64,000 nt of DNA from Thalassotalea sp. (GTDB taxonomy: Bacteria > Pseudomonadota > Gammaproteobacteria > Enterobacterales > Alteromonadaceae). The notes beneath the pieces were generated by a model that did not search any database, had not been told where the DNA came from, and saw only the letters and a list, made by a program, of their open reading frames with translations. This document shows, piece by piece, positions 47,976-56,249 of the stretch (position 1 is the stretch's first letter; every line of letters starts with the position of its first letter). The position numbers and the translations under genes are program-made. The DNA lies in the NCBI GenBank assembly GCA_029237915.1, contig JAQWHD010000003.1:21426-85425 (forward strand), written 5' to 3'.

Positions 47976-48013
47976 ATTTTGTGTTTTTTCTAAATTTAGA
48001 CAAAACACAAAAT
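47976..48013. promoter_or_regulatory. 38-base near-perfect palindrome
   Basis: Arms ATTTTGTGTTTT (47976-47987) and AAAACACAAAAT (48002-48013) are perfect, and the centre TCTAAATTTAGA (47989-48000) is itself palindromic. Only the pair 47988/48001 is mismatched. No T tract follows, so an operator or cruciform is as likely as a terminator. Confidence 0.6.
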
Positions 48014-48105
48014 GAATTACGGACCCAAAAAAATATACTGTTCTGCTACCTACATCGCTCAATTACATAGGCAACAAATCAAGATAGCTAAACAATATTA
48101 TTGTT

Positions 48106-48121
48106 TAGTCCATATTGACGA
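48106..48121 (+). promoter_or_regulatory. Island operator, site 5 (hsaA operon)
   Basis: TAGTCCATATTGACGA, 96 bases before the hsaA ATG. Its first three bases are the end of a 9-bp inverted repeat, CTAAACAAT and ATTGTTTAG (48088-48108). Confidence 0.6.
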
Positions 48122-48171
48122 TGAGAGATTATGGCTGTTATGAAAATCTGATATTAAGCAAGCTGGTAAGC

Positions 48172-48198
48172 ATTAACCCACGATAATCGTGCGTTAAC
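48172..48198. promoter_or_regulatory. 27-base imperfect palindrome in hsaA leader
   Basis: Arms 48172-48184 and 48186-48198 match at 11 of 13 positions around base 48185, with the core CACGATAATCGTG. It ends 18 bases before the hsaA ATG, so it could form an mRNA hairpin or bind a repressor. Confidence 0.45.
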
Positions 48199-48216
48199 TT
48201 ATAAAGGATAACAACC

Positions 48217-49437
48217 ATGACTGTTCCCAATAAAATTAATATCACAGGTATCAATGATGATTTTCTTACGCCTGAAGCCATTCGTCTGATTGAATCAGCA
48301 GAGAAGTTAGTTCCTAGTTTACTGGAGCGAGCTAGTGCGACTGATGTTGCAGGTAAAGTACCTGATGAAACGGTAAAAGAGATGAATGATGCGGGTTTAT
48401 TCCGCGTATTACAGCCTAAACGTTGGGGCGGCTTTGAGCTTGACCCACGTGTATTTTACATTATACAAATGACACTAGCACAAGGTTGTATGTCTACCGC
48501 TTGGATCTATGGCGTTATTGGTGTTCATAACTGGCAAATAGGCTTATTTGATGAAAAAGCTCAAATTGAAGTGTTAGGTGAAGATTCTGCCACACTTATT
48601 GCCTCTACCTATATGCCTGTTGGCAAGGTAGAAAAAGTTGATGGTGGTTATAACTTCTCTGGCCGATGGGGTTTCTCAAGCGGTGTTGAACACTGTAAGT
48701 GGATTTTCTTAGGTGGCTTGGTGCCAAAATCACCTGGTAGTAAAGAACTTGAGCATAGAACCTTTTTATTACCTAAATCTGATTATAAAATTGTTAAAAA
48801 CTGGGATGTGCATGGACTGCGCGGCACCGGTAGCCATGACATTGTGGTTGAAGGTGCATTTGTACCTGATCATCGTACCCATCAGACTAATGATTATAGT
48901 GATGAAGCCTGTAAAGGGCGTGCGATTAATGATAACTGGTTATACAAAATTCCATTCGTTCAAATTTTCCAGCGTGCAGTATCTACTGCTTGTATTGGCG
49001 CGCTTGACGGTGCAATTACAGAATTTCGTGACCGTTGTGCAGAACATGTTGGTAAACATGGCGGGAAAACAGCCGAAGATGTTAATGCCCAAATGGCAGT
49101 AACAGAAGCAATTATGACTAGCGACCAGTTAAAACTTGTCTTATTTCGTAACTTTGCTGAAGTAGTAAAACACACTAAAAATGGTGAAATGATGCCAGTT
49201 AATGACCGTTTATTACAGCGCGCTCAATCAGCTGCTGTGTCTAAGCAAGCTGGCGAAAGAGTTAATGAAATATTACGTGCTTGTGCTGGTTCTGGTTTGT
49301 ACCGAAGTAACCCTATTGAACGAATTTTCCGTGATATCCATCAATCTCGAGGGCATATTGCTAATAATACCGATGCTTACATCCGCGCTCACGGTACCGT
49401 CATGTTAGGTTTACCGAATGCAGACCCTTTCGTTTAG
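48217..49437 (+). CDS. hsaA: Flavin-dependent steroid phenol hydroxylase, oxygenase component (HsaA/TesA2-like)
   Basis: Protein of 406 residues with the acyl-CoA dehydrogenase fold as used by group D flavin monooxygenases: LFRVLQPKRWGGFELDP, STAWIYGVIGVHNWQ, GRWGFSSGVEHC, WDVHGLRGTGSHDIVVEG, and a C-terminal SGLYRSNPIERIFRDIHQSRGH. HsaA hydroxylates 3-HSA to the catechol 3,4-DHSA using reduced flavin from HsaB. The HsaB-like reductase is 23 kb away in this window but shares the operator motif. AAAGGA precedes the ATG. It leads an operon with kshB, an SDR and an OYE-type gene. Confidence 0.85.
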   Translation: MTVPNKINITGINDDFLTPEAIRLIESAEKLVPSLLERASATDVAGKVPDETVKEMNDAGLFRVLQPKRWGGFELDPRVFYIIQMTLAQGCMSTAWIYGVIGVHNWQIGLFDEKAQIEVLGEDSATLIASTYMPVGKVEKVDGGYNFSGRWGFSSGVEHCKWIFLGGLVPKSPGSKELEHRTFLLPKSDYKIVKNWDVHGLRGTGSHDIVVEGAFVPDHRTHQTNDYSDEACKGRAINDNWLYKIPFVQIFQRAVSTACIGALDGAITEFRDRCAEHVGKHGGKTAEDVNAQMAVTEAIMTSDQLKLVLFRNFAEVVKHTKNGEMMPVNDRLLQRAQSAAVSKQAGERVNEILRACAGSGLYRSNPIERIFRDIHQSRGHIANNTDAYIRAHGTVMLGLPNADPFV

Positions 49438-49451
49438 TTTACGGAGTATTT

Positions 49452-50513
49452 ATGTCAAATAGTCGCTATAGCAAACTAACTGTCGCTAAGGTAATAAAAG
49501 AAACTGCTGACGCGCATTCCATTTTGTTTGACGTGCCAGCATCGTTAGCTGAACAGTTTAGCTACAAGCCAGGGCAATTTATTACCCTTAAATTACCCTA
49601 TGAGGATGACTTTCTTCTTCGTTGCTACTCAATGTCTAGCACGCCTACGCTTGATGATGGTTTGCGTGTGACAATTAAGCGAGTTGATGATGGGCGTGGC
49701 TCAAACTGGATTTGTGATAATTTAGTTGCTGGTAGCGAACTAGAGATCATGCGACCTGCAGGTCTTTTTGTTCCAAAAGATTTAGCCGAAGATCATCTGC
49801 TATGTGCTGGTGGTAGTGGTGTTACGCCGGTACTTTCTATTTTACGTCATGTATTAATGAATGGTACTGGCAAGGTGCGCTTAATATACGCTAACCGGGA
49901 TGAGTCATCGGTTATATTTAAGCAAACACTGAAAGAATTATCTACGCAGTATCCTGAACGTCTTGAAGTGATCCATCTTTTAGATTCACTGCAAGGTATT
50001 CCTTCACTTTCGTTATTAACTTCGCTGGCTGATGGTATGCAACAAGGGCGTGCTTTCATCTGTGGTCCTGGACCATTTATGGACGCGATGGAAGTTGCAG
50101 TCAAATCAGCTAAATTTCCAAGTAGCCGTATTCATATTGAACGCTTTGTTAGCTCTGCGCCACTTACAGAAACAAGTTCAGTCGATGAAAGTAGTAAAAA
50201 TGACGATGTTGCAGCCATTATTGATGACTCCCAATTGTCTGCTTCTACGGTGTTGCTTGAACTCGATGGCGAACATCATGTTATTCCTTGTGAACCAGGG
50301 CAAACCGTACTTGATGCCGCTGAGAAAGTGGGTGTTGAATTGCCTTATTCTTGTCGTGAGGGCATGTGTGCATCATGTATGTGCGAGGTGGTTGAAGGCA
50401 ATGTCAAACTCAATAATAACGACGTATTAGATGAAAAAGATCTGGCAAACAAATTAACATTAAGTTGCCAAGCGGTACCTCTGACTACAGAGGTTCGGAT
50501 CAAATATACCTAA
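49452..50513 (+). CDS. kshB: NADH:ferredoxin reductase of ketosteroid 9alpha-hydroxylase (KshB-like)
   Basis: Reductase of 353 residues, close to KshB length. An FAD domain (LRCYSMSST) is followed by an NAD domain (GGSGVTPVLSILRHV and CGPGPFMDAME) and an acidic linker (about 238-258). The C-terminal plant-type 2Fe-2S domain has cysteines in SCREGMCASCMC and LSCQA. It passes electrons from NADH to the Rieske oxygenase at 27723. A phenylacetyl-CoA epoxidase reductase has the same design, but the steroid context favours KshB. It is 14 bases after hsaA, with GGAG before the ATG. Confidence 0.85.
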   Translation: MSNSRYSKLTVAKVIKETADAHSILFDVPASLAEQFSYKPGQFITLKLPYEDDFLLRCYSMSSTPTLDDGLRVTIKRVDDGRGSNWICDNLVAGSELEIMRPAGLFVPKDLAEDHLLCAGGSGVTPVLSILRHVLMNGTGKVRLIYANRDESSVIFKQTLKELSTQYPERLEVIHLLDSLQGIPSLSLLTSLADGMQQGRAFICGPGPFMDAMEVAVKSAKFPSSRIHIERFVSSAPLTETSSVDESSKNDDVAAIIDDSQLSASTVLLELDGEHHVIPCEPGQTVLDAAEKVGVELPYSCREGMCASCMCEVVEGNVKLNNNDVLDEKDLANKLTLSCQAVPLTTEVRIKYT

Positions 50514-50594
50514 AGTTCATAGTTTACTATAGAACTAAACAACATATATAAATGTGCAGCCTTGACTGCGCATTATTAACATAAGGAATTTGCA

Positions 50595-51365
50595 ATGCAA
50601 TCACGTTTTAAAGGTAAAGTAGCTTTTGTTACTGGTGGAGGCAGCGGTATTGGCGCAGCAACAGCACAACGATTAGCTCAAGAAGGTGCCAAGGTTGTTA
50701 TCTGTGGTCGTCGTCAAGAGCCATTAGATGAGGTTGTTACTGCTATTCAACAGCAAGGCGGAAATGCCTTTGCTATGAAGGTTGATGTAAGTAATGAGCA
50801 ATCATTTGTGCAAGCGCTTGAGCAAACGGCAAAGGAGCATGGCAGTTTAGATATTTTAGTAAATAATGCCATGGCTTTTTCGTACGGCAGTATTGAAGAT
50901 ATGACTACTGAAGATTGGCACAGTAACTTTACCACCTCGGTAGATGGTACTTTCTGGGGAACACGTACCGCGATGAAGCTAATGAAAGCCAATGGTGGTG
51001 CTATCGTGAACTTATCCTCTATTTGTGGTGAATTAGGCACACCAATGATGGCAGGTTATAGCGCATCTAAAGCTGCCGTGGTTAATTTCTCACGAGCCGC
51101 CGCCGCAGAAGGCGCTGTCGATAACATTCGAGTTAATGTTGTGGTTCCGGCTGTAGTAGAAACTCCTGCAACAGCAGGAATGCTTTCAGATGATACTGCA
51201 CTTAAAAATACAAATAGATTGATCCCAATGGGACGAGTAGGGCGTAGTGATGAACTTGCTAGTGCTATCGCCTTTTTAGCCAGTGATGATGCATCATATA
51301 TTACAGGTGCTTGTTTACCTGTTGATGGCGGCCGTGCCGCTGTACTTATTACGGCGATGGATTAA
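50595..51365 (+). CDS. Short-chain dehydrogenase/reductase
   Basis: Classical SDR of 256 residues with TGGGSGIG, NNAM in place of NNAG, Ser in LSSICGE, and YSASK. CGRRQEP after the second strand suggests NADP preference. It lies 81 bases after kshB and 9 bases before the OYE-family gene; redox steps on a steroid nucleus or side chain are the likely task. The exact position cannot be assigned. AAGGAA precedes the ATG. Confidence 0.82.
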   Translation: MQSRFKGKVAFVTGGGSGIGAATAQRLAQEGAKVVICGRRQEPLDEVVTAIQQQGGNAFAMKVDVSNEQSFVQALEQTAKEHGSLDILVNNAMAFSYGSIEDMTTEDWHSNFTTSVDGTFWGTRTAMKLMKANGGAIVNLSSICGELGTPMMAGYSASKAAVVNFSRAAAAEGAVDNIRVNVVVPAVVETPATAGMLSDDTALKNTNRLIPMGRVGRSDELASAIAFLASDDASYITGACLPVDGGRAAVLITAMD

Positions 51366-51374
51366 GGAATTATT

Positions 51375-52442
51375 ATGAGTAAAACTAATGCGCTACTAAC
51401 AGCCTGTAAGCTTGGTGATATAGACATAGCGAATCGAGTGGTGATGGCACCAATGACACGTAATCGCGCCGATGCTGATGGTACACCGAATAGCTTAATG
51501 CGTGACCATTATAGTCAGCGAGCTAGTGCTGGACTTATTGTTGCTGAGGGAACTTGGCCGGTAGCAGCTGGCCAAGCATACAATCGTCAACCTGGTATTG
51601 AAACCCCAAAACACATTCAAGGATGGCGTGCAGTGACCGATGCTGTACATCAACAAGGCGGTAAAATTGTATTACAAGTAATGCATGCAGGTCGAATAGG
51701 CTCTCATCATATCAAGGGAAGCGAAGTGGCTACTGTTGCCCCTTCGGCTATTAAAGCGCGAGGAGAGGTTCATACAGACAGTGCCGGTATGCAACCCTAT
51801 GACATGCCTACTGAGTTGAGTACAGAAGAAGTTTGGCAAGTTATTGATGAGCATCGTCAGGCTGCAAAAAATGCCTTAGAAGCTGGTTTTGATGGTGTTG
51901 AATTGCACTGTACTAGCGGCTACTTACCAATGCAGTTTTTATGTTCAGATTCGAATCAACGCACAGATGAATTTGGTAAAAATGTGCAAGGTCGAGCTAA
52001 ATTTGCAGCGGAATGTCTTCGTGCTATGGCGTCAGTTTTTGGTGCTGGTCGAGTTGGTTTAAGAATAAATCCTGGTAATCGTTTCAATGACACTAAAGAT
52101 GAATTTCCTGCAGTTAGCCATGTAGCTCTGCTTGAAGCCATTGCAGATTTAGATTTGGCCTATTTACATATGATGCGCGCGCCAATAGAAACAATAGACG
52201 CCTTTAAAATGGGGCGAGAAGCATTCAAAGGCGCACTTATTATTAATGATGGTTTTAGTTCAGAATCAGCAACTGCTGCAGTTTCCGCAGAGCAAGCCGA
52301 AGCAGTGTCTTTTGCTCGACATTATGTTGCCAACCCTGATTTAGTCGAGCGTATAGCTTCTGATTTACCTTTAGCTAAACTTGATCGGAAAACGCTCTAT
52401 ACCCCAGGCTCTAAAGGTTATACCGATTACTCAAAGGCATAG
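51375..52442 (+). CDS. Old Yellow Enzyme family FMN ene-reductase/dehydrogenase
   Basis: TIM-barrel flavoprotein of 355 residues: VVMAPMTRNRA at the N-terminus, LQVMHAGRIGSH, and the substrate motif ELHCTSGYL. In OYE the carbonyl is held by His and Asn (HxxN); here H178 is kept, but the Asn position is S181. The proton donor Y183 is present. Family members reduce activated C=C bonds, including those of enone steroids. A role on 3-keto-4,6-diene or delta-4 steroids is inference. It is co-transcribed with the preceding SDR. Confidence 0.85.
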   Translation: MSKTNALLTACKLGDIDIANRVVMAPMTRNRADADGTPNSLMRDHYSQRASAGLIVAEGTWPVAAGQAYNRQPGIETPKHIQGWRAVTDAVHQQGGKIVLQVMHAGRIGSHHIKGSEVATVAPSAIKARGEVHTDSAGMQPYDMPTELSTEEVWQVIDEHRQAAKNALEAGFDGVELHCTSGYLPMQFLCSDSNQRTDEFGKNVQGRAKFAAECLRAMASVFGAGRVGLRINPGNRFNDTKDEFPAVSHVALLEAIADLDLAYLHMMRAPIETIDAFKMGREAFKGALIINDGFSSESATAAVSAEQAEAVSFARHYVANPDLVERIASDLPLAKLDRKTLYTPGSKGYTDYSKA

Positions 52443-52652
52443 ACATAGCAAGCATCACAATAGCAGCATATATTTAGCTGCTATTGTGAATCGCTGAAAT
52501 TTTGATAATGCAATAAATCTAAAGTCGTATATAAAACATTAATATCGGGCTAGATAAATAATATTTAACTGTGTATTGTAGTTTTGCCGCAATCTTGAAT
52601 ATACAAGAAATAACAAAAATACAACAAGTCAATAATAGGCCGAATATAATAC

Positions 52653-53813
52653 ATGGCACAAATAAATATAAAAATAGAGCAATATAATGAATTAATTAAT
52701 TCATTATATGAAGCCGCAAAAGATGATAGTACTAAAAGTTGGAGTGAACCTCTCAAAATAGTACAGGATATGTTCAAAGCTAACTATGTAACCTTAATTT
52801 TAAAATTACCCAAAGAAGATGATTTAGGTTTGTTGATCGCCGTAGGTGACAATCTAGAGGGTGAGCAAAACGTTGAATATTTACCTTACCAACATAACCT
52901 TACCCCTTTCTCTGATCAACCAACAGATACCGTGTTAACCGTTAGCGACTATATGCATGATGCTGACTGGCGAAAGAGTTCCTATCGTCAACATTGGTGT
53001 GCATGTAACAATGTTTACCATGTGATGATTGTCGATATTAGCACCCCTGATGTTGGTAATTTAAGATTTAGGATCACTCGAAGTGAGGATCAAGAAGACT
53101 TTTCAGAGTCTGATAAAGAACTCTGTAATATGTTAGTTCCTCATATTAGACGCGCCATTTCTACCTTTTTACAATTATACAATAGTGTTTCTCTTGGTTC
53201 TCTTTATTCACGAGCTATTGGTAGGTTATCCATTGCTACTATCACTATTGATGAAAATTCCCGGGTGTTAGACAAAAATTTATTTGCAGGTAATATTCTT
53301 GAATCCGGTGATGGACTTAAAATAGTTGGCGGAAAACTTACGGCTCATTATCAAAACGATAACCGTGAACTTAAACGTCTGATAAAAACAGCTTTCGCTC
53401 AAGCGGGTGAAAAACAAACGATGCCTGAAGCTATGTCTATTACTCGTCCATCAGGTGAAATTGCACTAGGTGTGGTGATTGAAGTGATCCCTTCTTTGAA
53501 CTGGGATGACGGTAAAGGTAAAAAACATGCGGTGGTATACATACGTGACTCTGTAGGGAAATCTACTACGAGTACAGAGATTTCCAAAAAACTCTTTGAT
53601 TTGACCCCCGCAGAAACTGCCTTGTCCTTACAATTGACTAATGGCTTGTCGTTAGAAGAAGCGGCAGAGGCATTGAATATTCGCCGTAATACAGCAAGGG
53701 CTCACCTTCGTTCTATATTTTCTAAAACGGGTGTTCGCCGTCAAACGGAGTTAGTACGCTTGTTTCTTAATAGTGTTGCCGCATTAGGCTTTGATGACCG
53801 TGATGAAGAATAA
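52653..53813 (+). CDS. LuxR-type transcriptional regulator (TeiR/TesR-like)
   Basis: Regulator of 386 residues. A C-terminal LuxR/GerE helix-turn-helix spans about 315-370 (LTPAETALSLQLTNGLSLEEAA, then NTARAHLRSIFSKTGV). The N-terminal 300 residues are a sensory region with PAS-like character and no receiver or AHL-binding signature that I recognise. The layout and the N-terminal YNELINSLYEAA recall TeiR, the LuxR-type activator of testosterone degradation in Comamonas testosteroni. It is the only evident DNA-binding regulator in the window. It is transcribed separately, 210 bases after the OYE gene; no clear operator precedes it. Confidence 0.82.
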   Translation: MAQINIKIEQYNELINSLYEAAKDDSTKSWSEPLKIVQDMFKANYVTLILKLPKEDDLGLLIAVGDNLEGEQNVEYLPYQHNLTPFSDQPTDTVLTVSDYMHDADWRKSSYRQHWCACNNVYHVMIVDISTPDVGNLRFRITRSEDQEDFSESDKELCNMLVPHIRRAISTFLQLYNSVSLGSLYSRAIGRLSIATITIDENSRVLDKNLFAGNILESGDGLKIVGGKLTAHYQNDNRELKRLIKTAFAQAGEKQTMPEAMSITRPSGEIALGVVIEVIPSLNWDDGKGKKHAVVYIRDSVGKSTTSTEISKKLFDLTPAETALSLQLTNGLSLEEAAEALNIRRNTARAHLRSIFSKTGVRRQTELVRLFLNSVAALGFDDRDEE

Positions 53814-53934
53814 GGGCTAATAGCTATTTAATTTAATTGTTATAACAAGCATTCAGAGTCCCAATTATCGCAGCTCAAATACTCCGTTTGAGCTGTGATT
53901 ATTTTACTTTTATTTCCTTCTGCTATTCACGCAA

Positions 53935-53950
53935 TAGTCCATCCGCACGA
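53935..53950 (+). promoter_or_regulatory. Island operator, site 6 (degenerate)
   Basis: TAGTCCATCCGCACGA keeps the left half and the CACGA right end but differs in the centre. It is 120 bases before the MFS start at 54070. Confidence 0.35.
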
Positions 53951-54069
53951 TGAATTTATACCCATTACACGCAAATCTAAGGAACGAGAGCAATGTTGCT
54001 CCTCTACCAATTTAATTTATTTATCATTCCATGAAAAATAAATTGCTATTCATTTGCACGGAGTTTCAT

Positions 54070-55257
54070 ATGCGCGTTGTTTCTCAACATTCCTTGGCAT
54101 TAATACTAGCCGCCAGTTTTGCTTCTACTATTGGGGGCTTGCCCTTTAATTCTTTGCCCATTCTTCTGGGTTCATTGGCGGATACTTTTAATTTAACGCC
54201 GCAAGAAATTGGCTTACTAGGCTCTGTTTGTTTTGCTGGCTATTTAGTTGGGACTTTGTCATCGGTCTTGATTATTAATCGTTTCTGCTGGCGTAAATTA
54301 ACGATGACTAGCGCCGTTTCTTCATGTTTATTGTTGTTACTGTCTTCAGTGTCGGATGCTAATTGGCAAATGCCCTTGTGGGCGTTAATTGGTTTCTTTG
54401 CAGCATTAATGACCTGCTTAGGTTTAAGAATTATTGGGCAAATGATGAATAAAGAGCGTGCACTAGGAGTACGCCAAGGTATTGAGCTGGGCGTAACATC
54501 GATAGTGTTATTTGCTTTGCCTGCATTTATTATTAGCCAGTTTGGCTATGCGGGGGTTGCGATAAGCCTGTCCATTATTATTTTGCTATTAAGTATTAGT
54601 GTATTTTGGTTACCTAAAGATACCCACCTAGTTACTGAACACACAAGTATAAAATCGCAATTAGATATTCCGATATCTGCTTGGTTGGCATTATTGGTAT
54701 TTTTGATTTTTGCCACCGGTAATATAGCCTTATGGGCATTTTTGGAGCGTATTGGTAATAGTCTACAGTTGGAGCCTGCTCAGCTTGGCCTTGTGTTTGC
54801 GGTGCTTAAATTACTCGGTGGTGCAGCTGCGTTTTCAGTCGCATTAGTCGGTAATAAATTAGGCTTGCGTAAACCTTATATTATTGTGCTTACTGTACTA
54901 GTTATCGGGCTGTATTTAATTTGGCTTTCGCTTTCCAGCCTGTCTAATCAGTTTATATTATTTGCCATGGGGGCATGGATCTGGGAAGTCGCCTTTACTT
55001 GGGGTTGTGTATTTCAAACTGCAGCAGTGGCAAGGCTAGACTCTAAAGGCAGCGCAATAATGCTTATCCCCGCAGCGTTTGGTGTTAGCGCTATGGTAGG
55101 TCCTGCGCTTGGCGGTTGGCTCGCATCCTCTGATTATTATGGCGTCTTAGCACTAGCTTTTGTTACCAGTTTAGTGGCGGTAATATGTTTTATGGGGCCT
55201 TTGGCGATTCGTCAACGTCAAATGACTAGTGAAGTTATTGCTAGTACAACTAATTAA
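54070..55257 (+). CDS. MFS transporter
   Basis: Transporter of 395 residues with about 12 hydrophobic helices. It is not similar to the two spinster-like proteins of the island beyond the general fold. The frame extends to 54031, but GGAG lies 6 bases before the ATG at 54070 and the first 13 residues of the longer version look untypical, so the shorter form is chosen. The operator-like sequence upstream suggests it belongs to the regulon. The substrate is unknown. Confidence 0.82.
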   Translation: MRVVSQHSLALILAASFASTIGGLPFNSLPILLGSLADTFNLTPQEIGLLGSVCFAGYLVGTLSSVLIINRFCWRKLTMTSAVSSCLLLLLSSVSDANWQMPLWALIGFFAALMTCLGLRIIGQMMNKERALGVRQGIELGVTSIVLFALPAFIISQFGYAGVAISLSIIILLLSISVFWLPKDTHLVTEHTSIKSQLDIPISAWLALLVFLIFATGNIALWAFLERIGNSLQLEPAQLGLVFAVLKLLGGAAAFSVALVGNKLGLRKPYIIVLTVLVIGLYLIWLSLSSLSNQFILFAMGAWIWEVAFTWGCVFQTAAVARLDSKGSAIMLIPAAFGVSAMVGPALGGWLASSDYYGVLALAFVTSLVAVICFMGPLAIRQRQMTSEVIASTTN

Positions 55258-55270
55258 ATGGCTATAAATC

Positions 55271-55308
55271 TCGACAAAAAAGCCAGCGTAGTGCTGGCTA
55301 ATTGTCGA
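55271..55308 (-). terminator. Terminator downstream of enoyl-CoA hydratase
   Basis: AGCCAGC (55281-55287) pairs with GCTGGCT (55293-55299), extended by outer arms TCGACAA and TTGTCGA. On the minus strand a run of six T follows the inner stem. It separates the hydratase gene from the convergent MFS gene. Confidence 0.75.
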
Positions 55309-55367
55309 AGGTTGGAAAAATATAATCTTTAAAATCTAACTACACAGGTTTTATTAAATCCAGGAGA

Positions 55368-56153
55368 TTATTTTCCCTTAAATTCGGGGTGACGTTTTTG
55401 TAAAAACGCTTCCATTCCTTCGCGTTGATCTTGCGAAGCAAATAAGATTGCATTTGCTTTTCGCTCTAAGGCCATTGCACTGGCAAGGGGAGCATCCATT
55501 CCTGCTAGGATAACTTCTTTTATTTGTTCTGCAGCTAAAGGTGGCATACGCGCTATACGGCGACAGTTACTTAGCGCTTGCTTATATACTTCGTCATCTT
55601 CGCATAGCTCACTTACTAACCCGCCAACCCAAGCGTCGTATGCTGAAATAGGTTTACCCGTGAGGGCCATTTGCATTGCTTTTACTTTACCTACCGCACG
55701 CACTAAGCGTTGAGTTCCGCCGATGCCAGGCATAATTCCGATCGATATCTCTGGTTGGCAAAAGCTTGAGCTTTTACCGGCAATAATAATATCGGCCAAC
55801 ATTGCTAACTCACAGCCACCGCCATAGGCATAGCCACAAATTGCAGCAACTACTGGTTTTGGACATTGTTCAATCGGTGCCCATAAACGTTCGGTGTGGC
55901 GTTGATATATTTCAATGGGATCTGCATCGATTAATCCAGTTATGTCACCACCCGCGGCAAAGACCTTTTCCCCACCGGTGAGTAAAATACAGCGAACATC
56001 TTTATTATCTGCCAATTCAGTAAAATATTTTGATAACAATGTTTGAAGTTCTAAACTTAAAGCATTAGTCGCGTGTGGGCGATTTAATCTTAATTCGGCC
56101 ACACCTTCTTCTGGAAAACTTAATATAACGCTAGGCTCTTTTTTATCAGTCAT
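55368..56153 (-). CDS. Enoyl-CoA hydratase/isomerase family protein
   Basis: Crotonase-fold protein of 261 residues. The oxyanion-hole segments FAAGGDI and YGGGCELAM are present, and both catalytic glutamates of true hydratases are there, in CELAM and QPEISIG. It would hydrate an enoyl-CoA of side-chain or C/D-ring breakdown. An EchA20-like ring-D hydrolase role is possible and cannot be excluded by eye. It is divergent from the SDR-chsH2 operon, with operator site 7 between them. GGAGAG precedes the ATG. Confidence 0.88.
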   Translation of the reverse strand: MTDKKEPSVILSFPEEGVAELRLNRPHATNALSLELQTLLSKYFTELADNKDVRCILLTGGEKVFAAGGDITGLIDADPIEIYQRHTERLWAPIEQCPKPVVAAICGYAYGGGCELAMLADIIIAGKSSSFCQPEISIGIMPGIGGTQRLVRAVGKVKAMQMALTGKPISAYDAWVGGLVSELCEDDEVYKQALSNCRRIARMPPLAAEQIKEVILAGMDAPLASAMALERKANAILFASQDQREGMEAFLQKRHPEFKGK

Positions 56154-56249
56154 AGTCTCTCCAAAGCACTGGAATTAAAGTGGTCCAGTAAAGTTAAAAG
56201 TAAAAAATTAATATAATATCATTCTCTCTTTTTAAACATTATGCCAGCA

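Larger units (their letters stand above)
47353..48216. other. Large divergent regulatory region, TonB receptor / hsaA
   Basis: 864 bases with no plausible coding frame. In order: tandem 14-base repeats (47363-47390), operator (47445-47460), a 38-base near-perfect palindrome (47976-48013), a 9-bp inverted repeat (48088-48108) touching a second operator (48106-48121), and an imperfect 27-base palindrome (48172-48198) just before the hsaA ribosome site. It is the most signal-dense non-coding stretch of the window. A small RNA cannot be excluded. Confidence 0.65.

Noticed and set aside
48713..49102. A 129-codon frame inside hsaA
   Set aside because: It is a shadow frame over a conserved monooxygenase gene.
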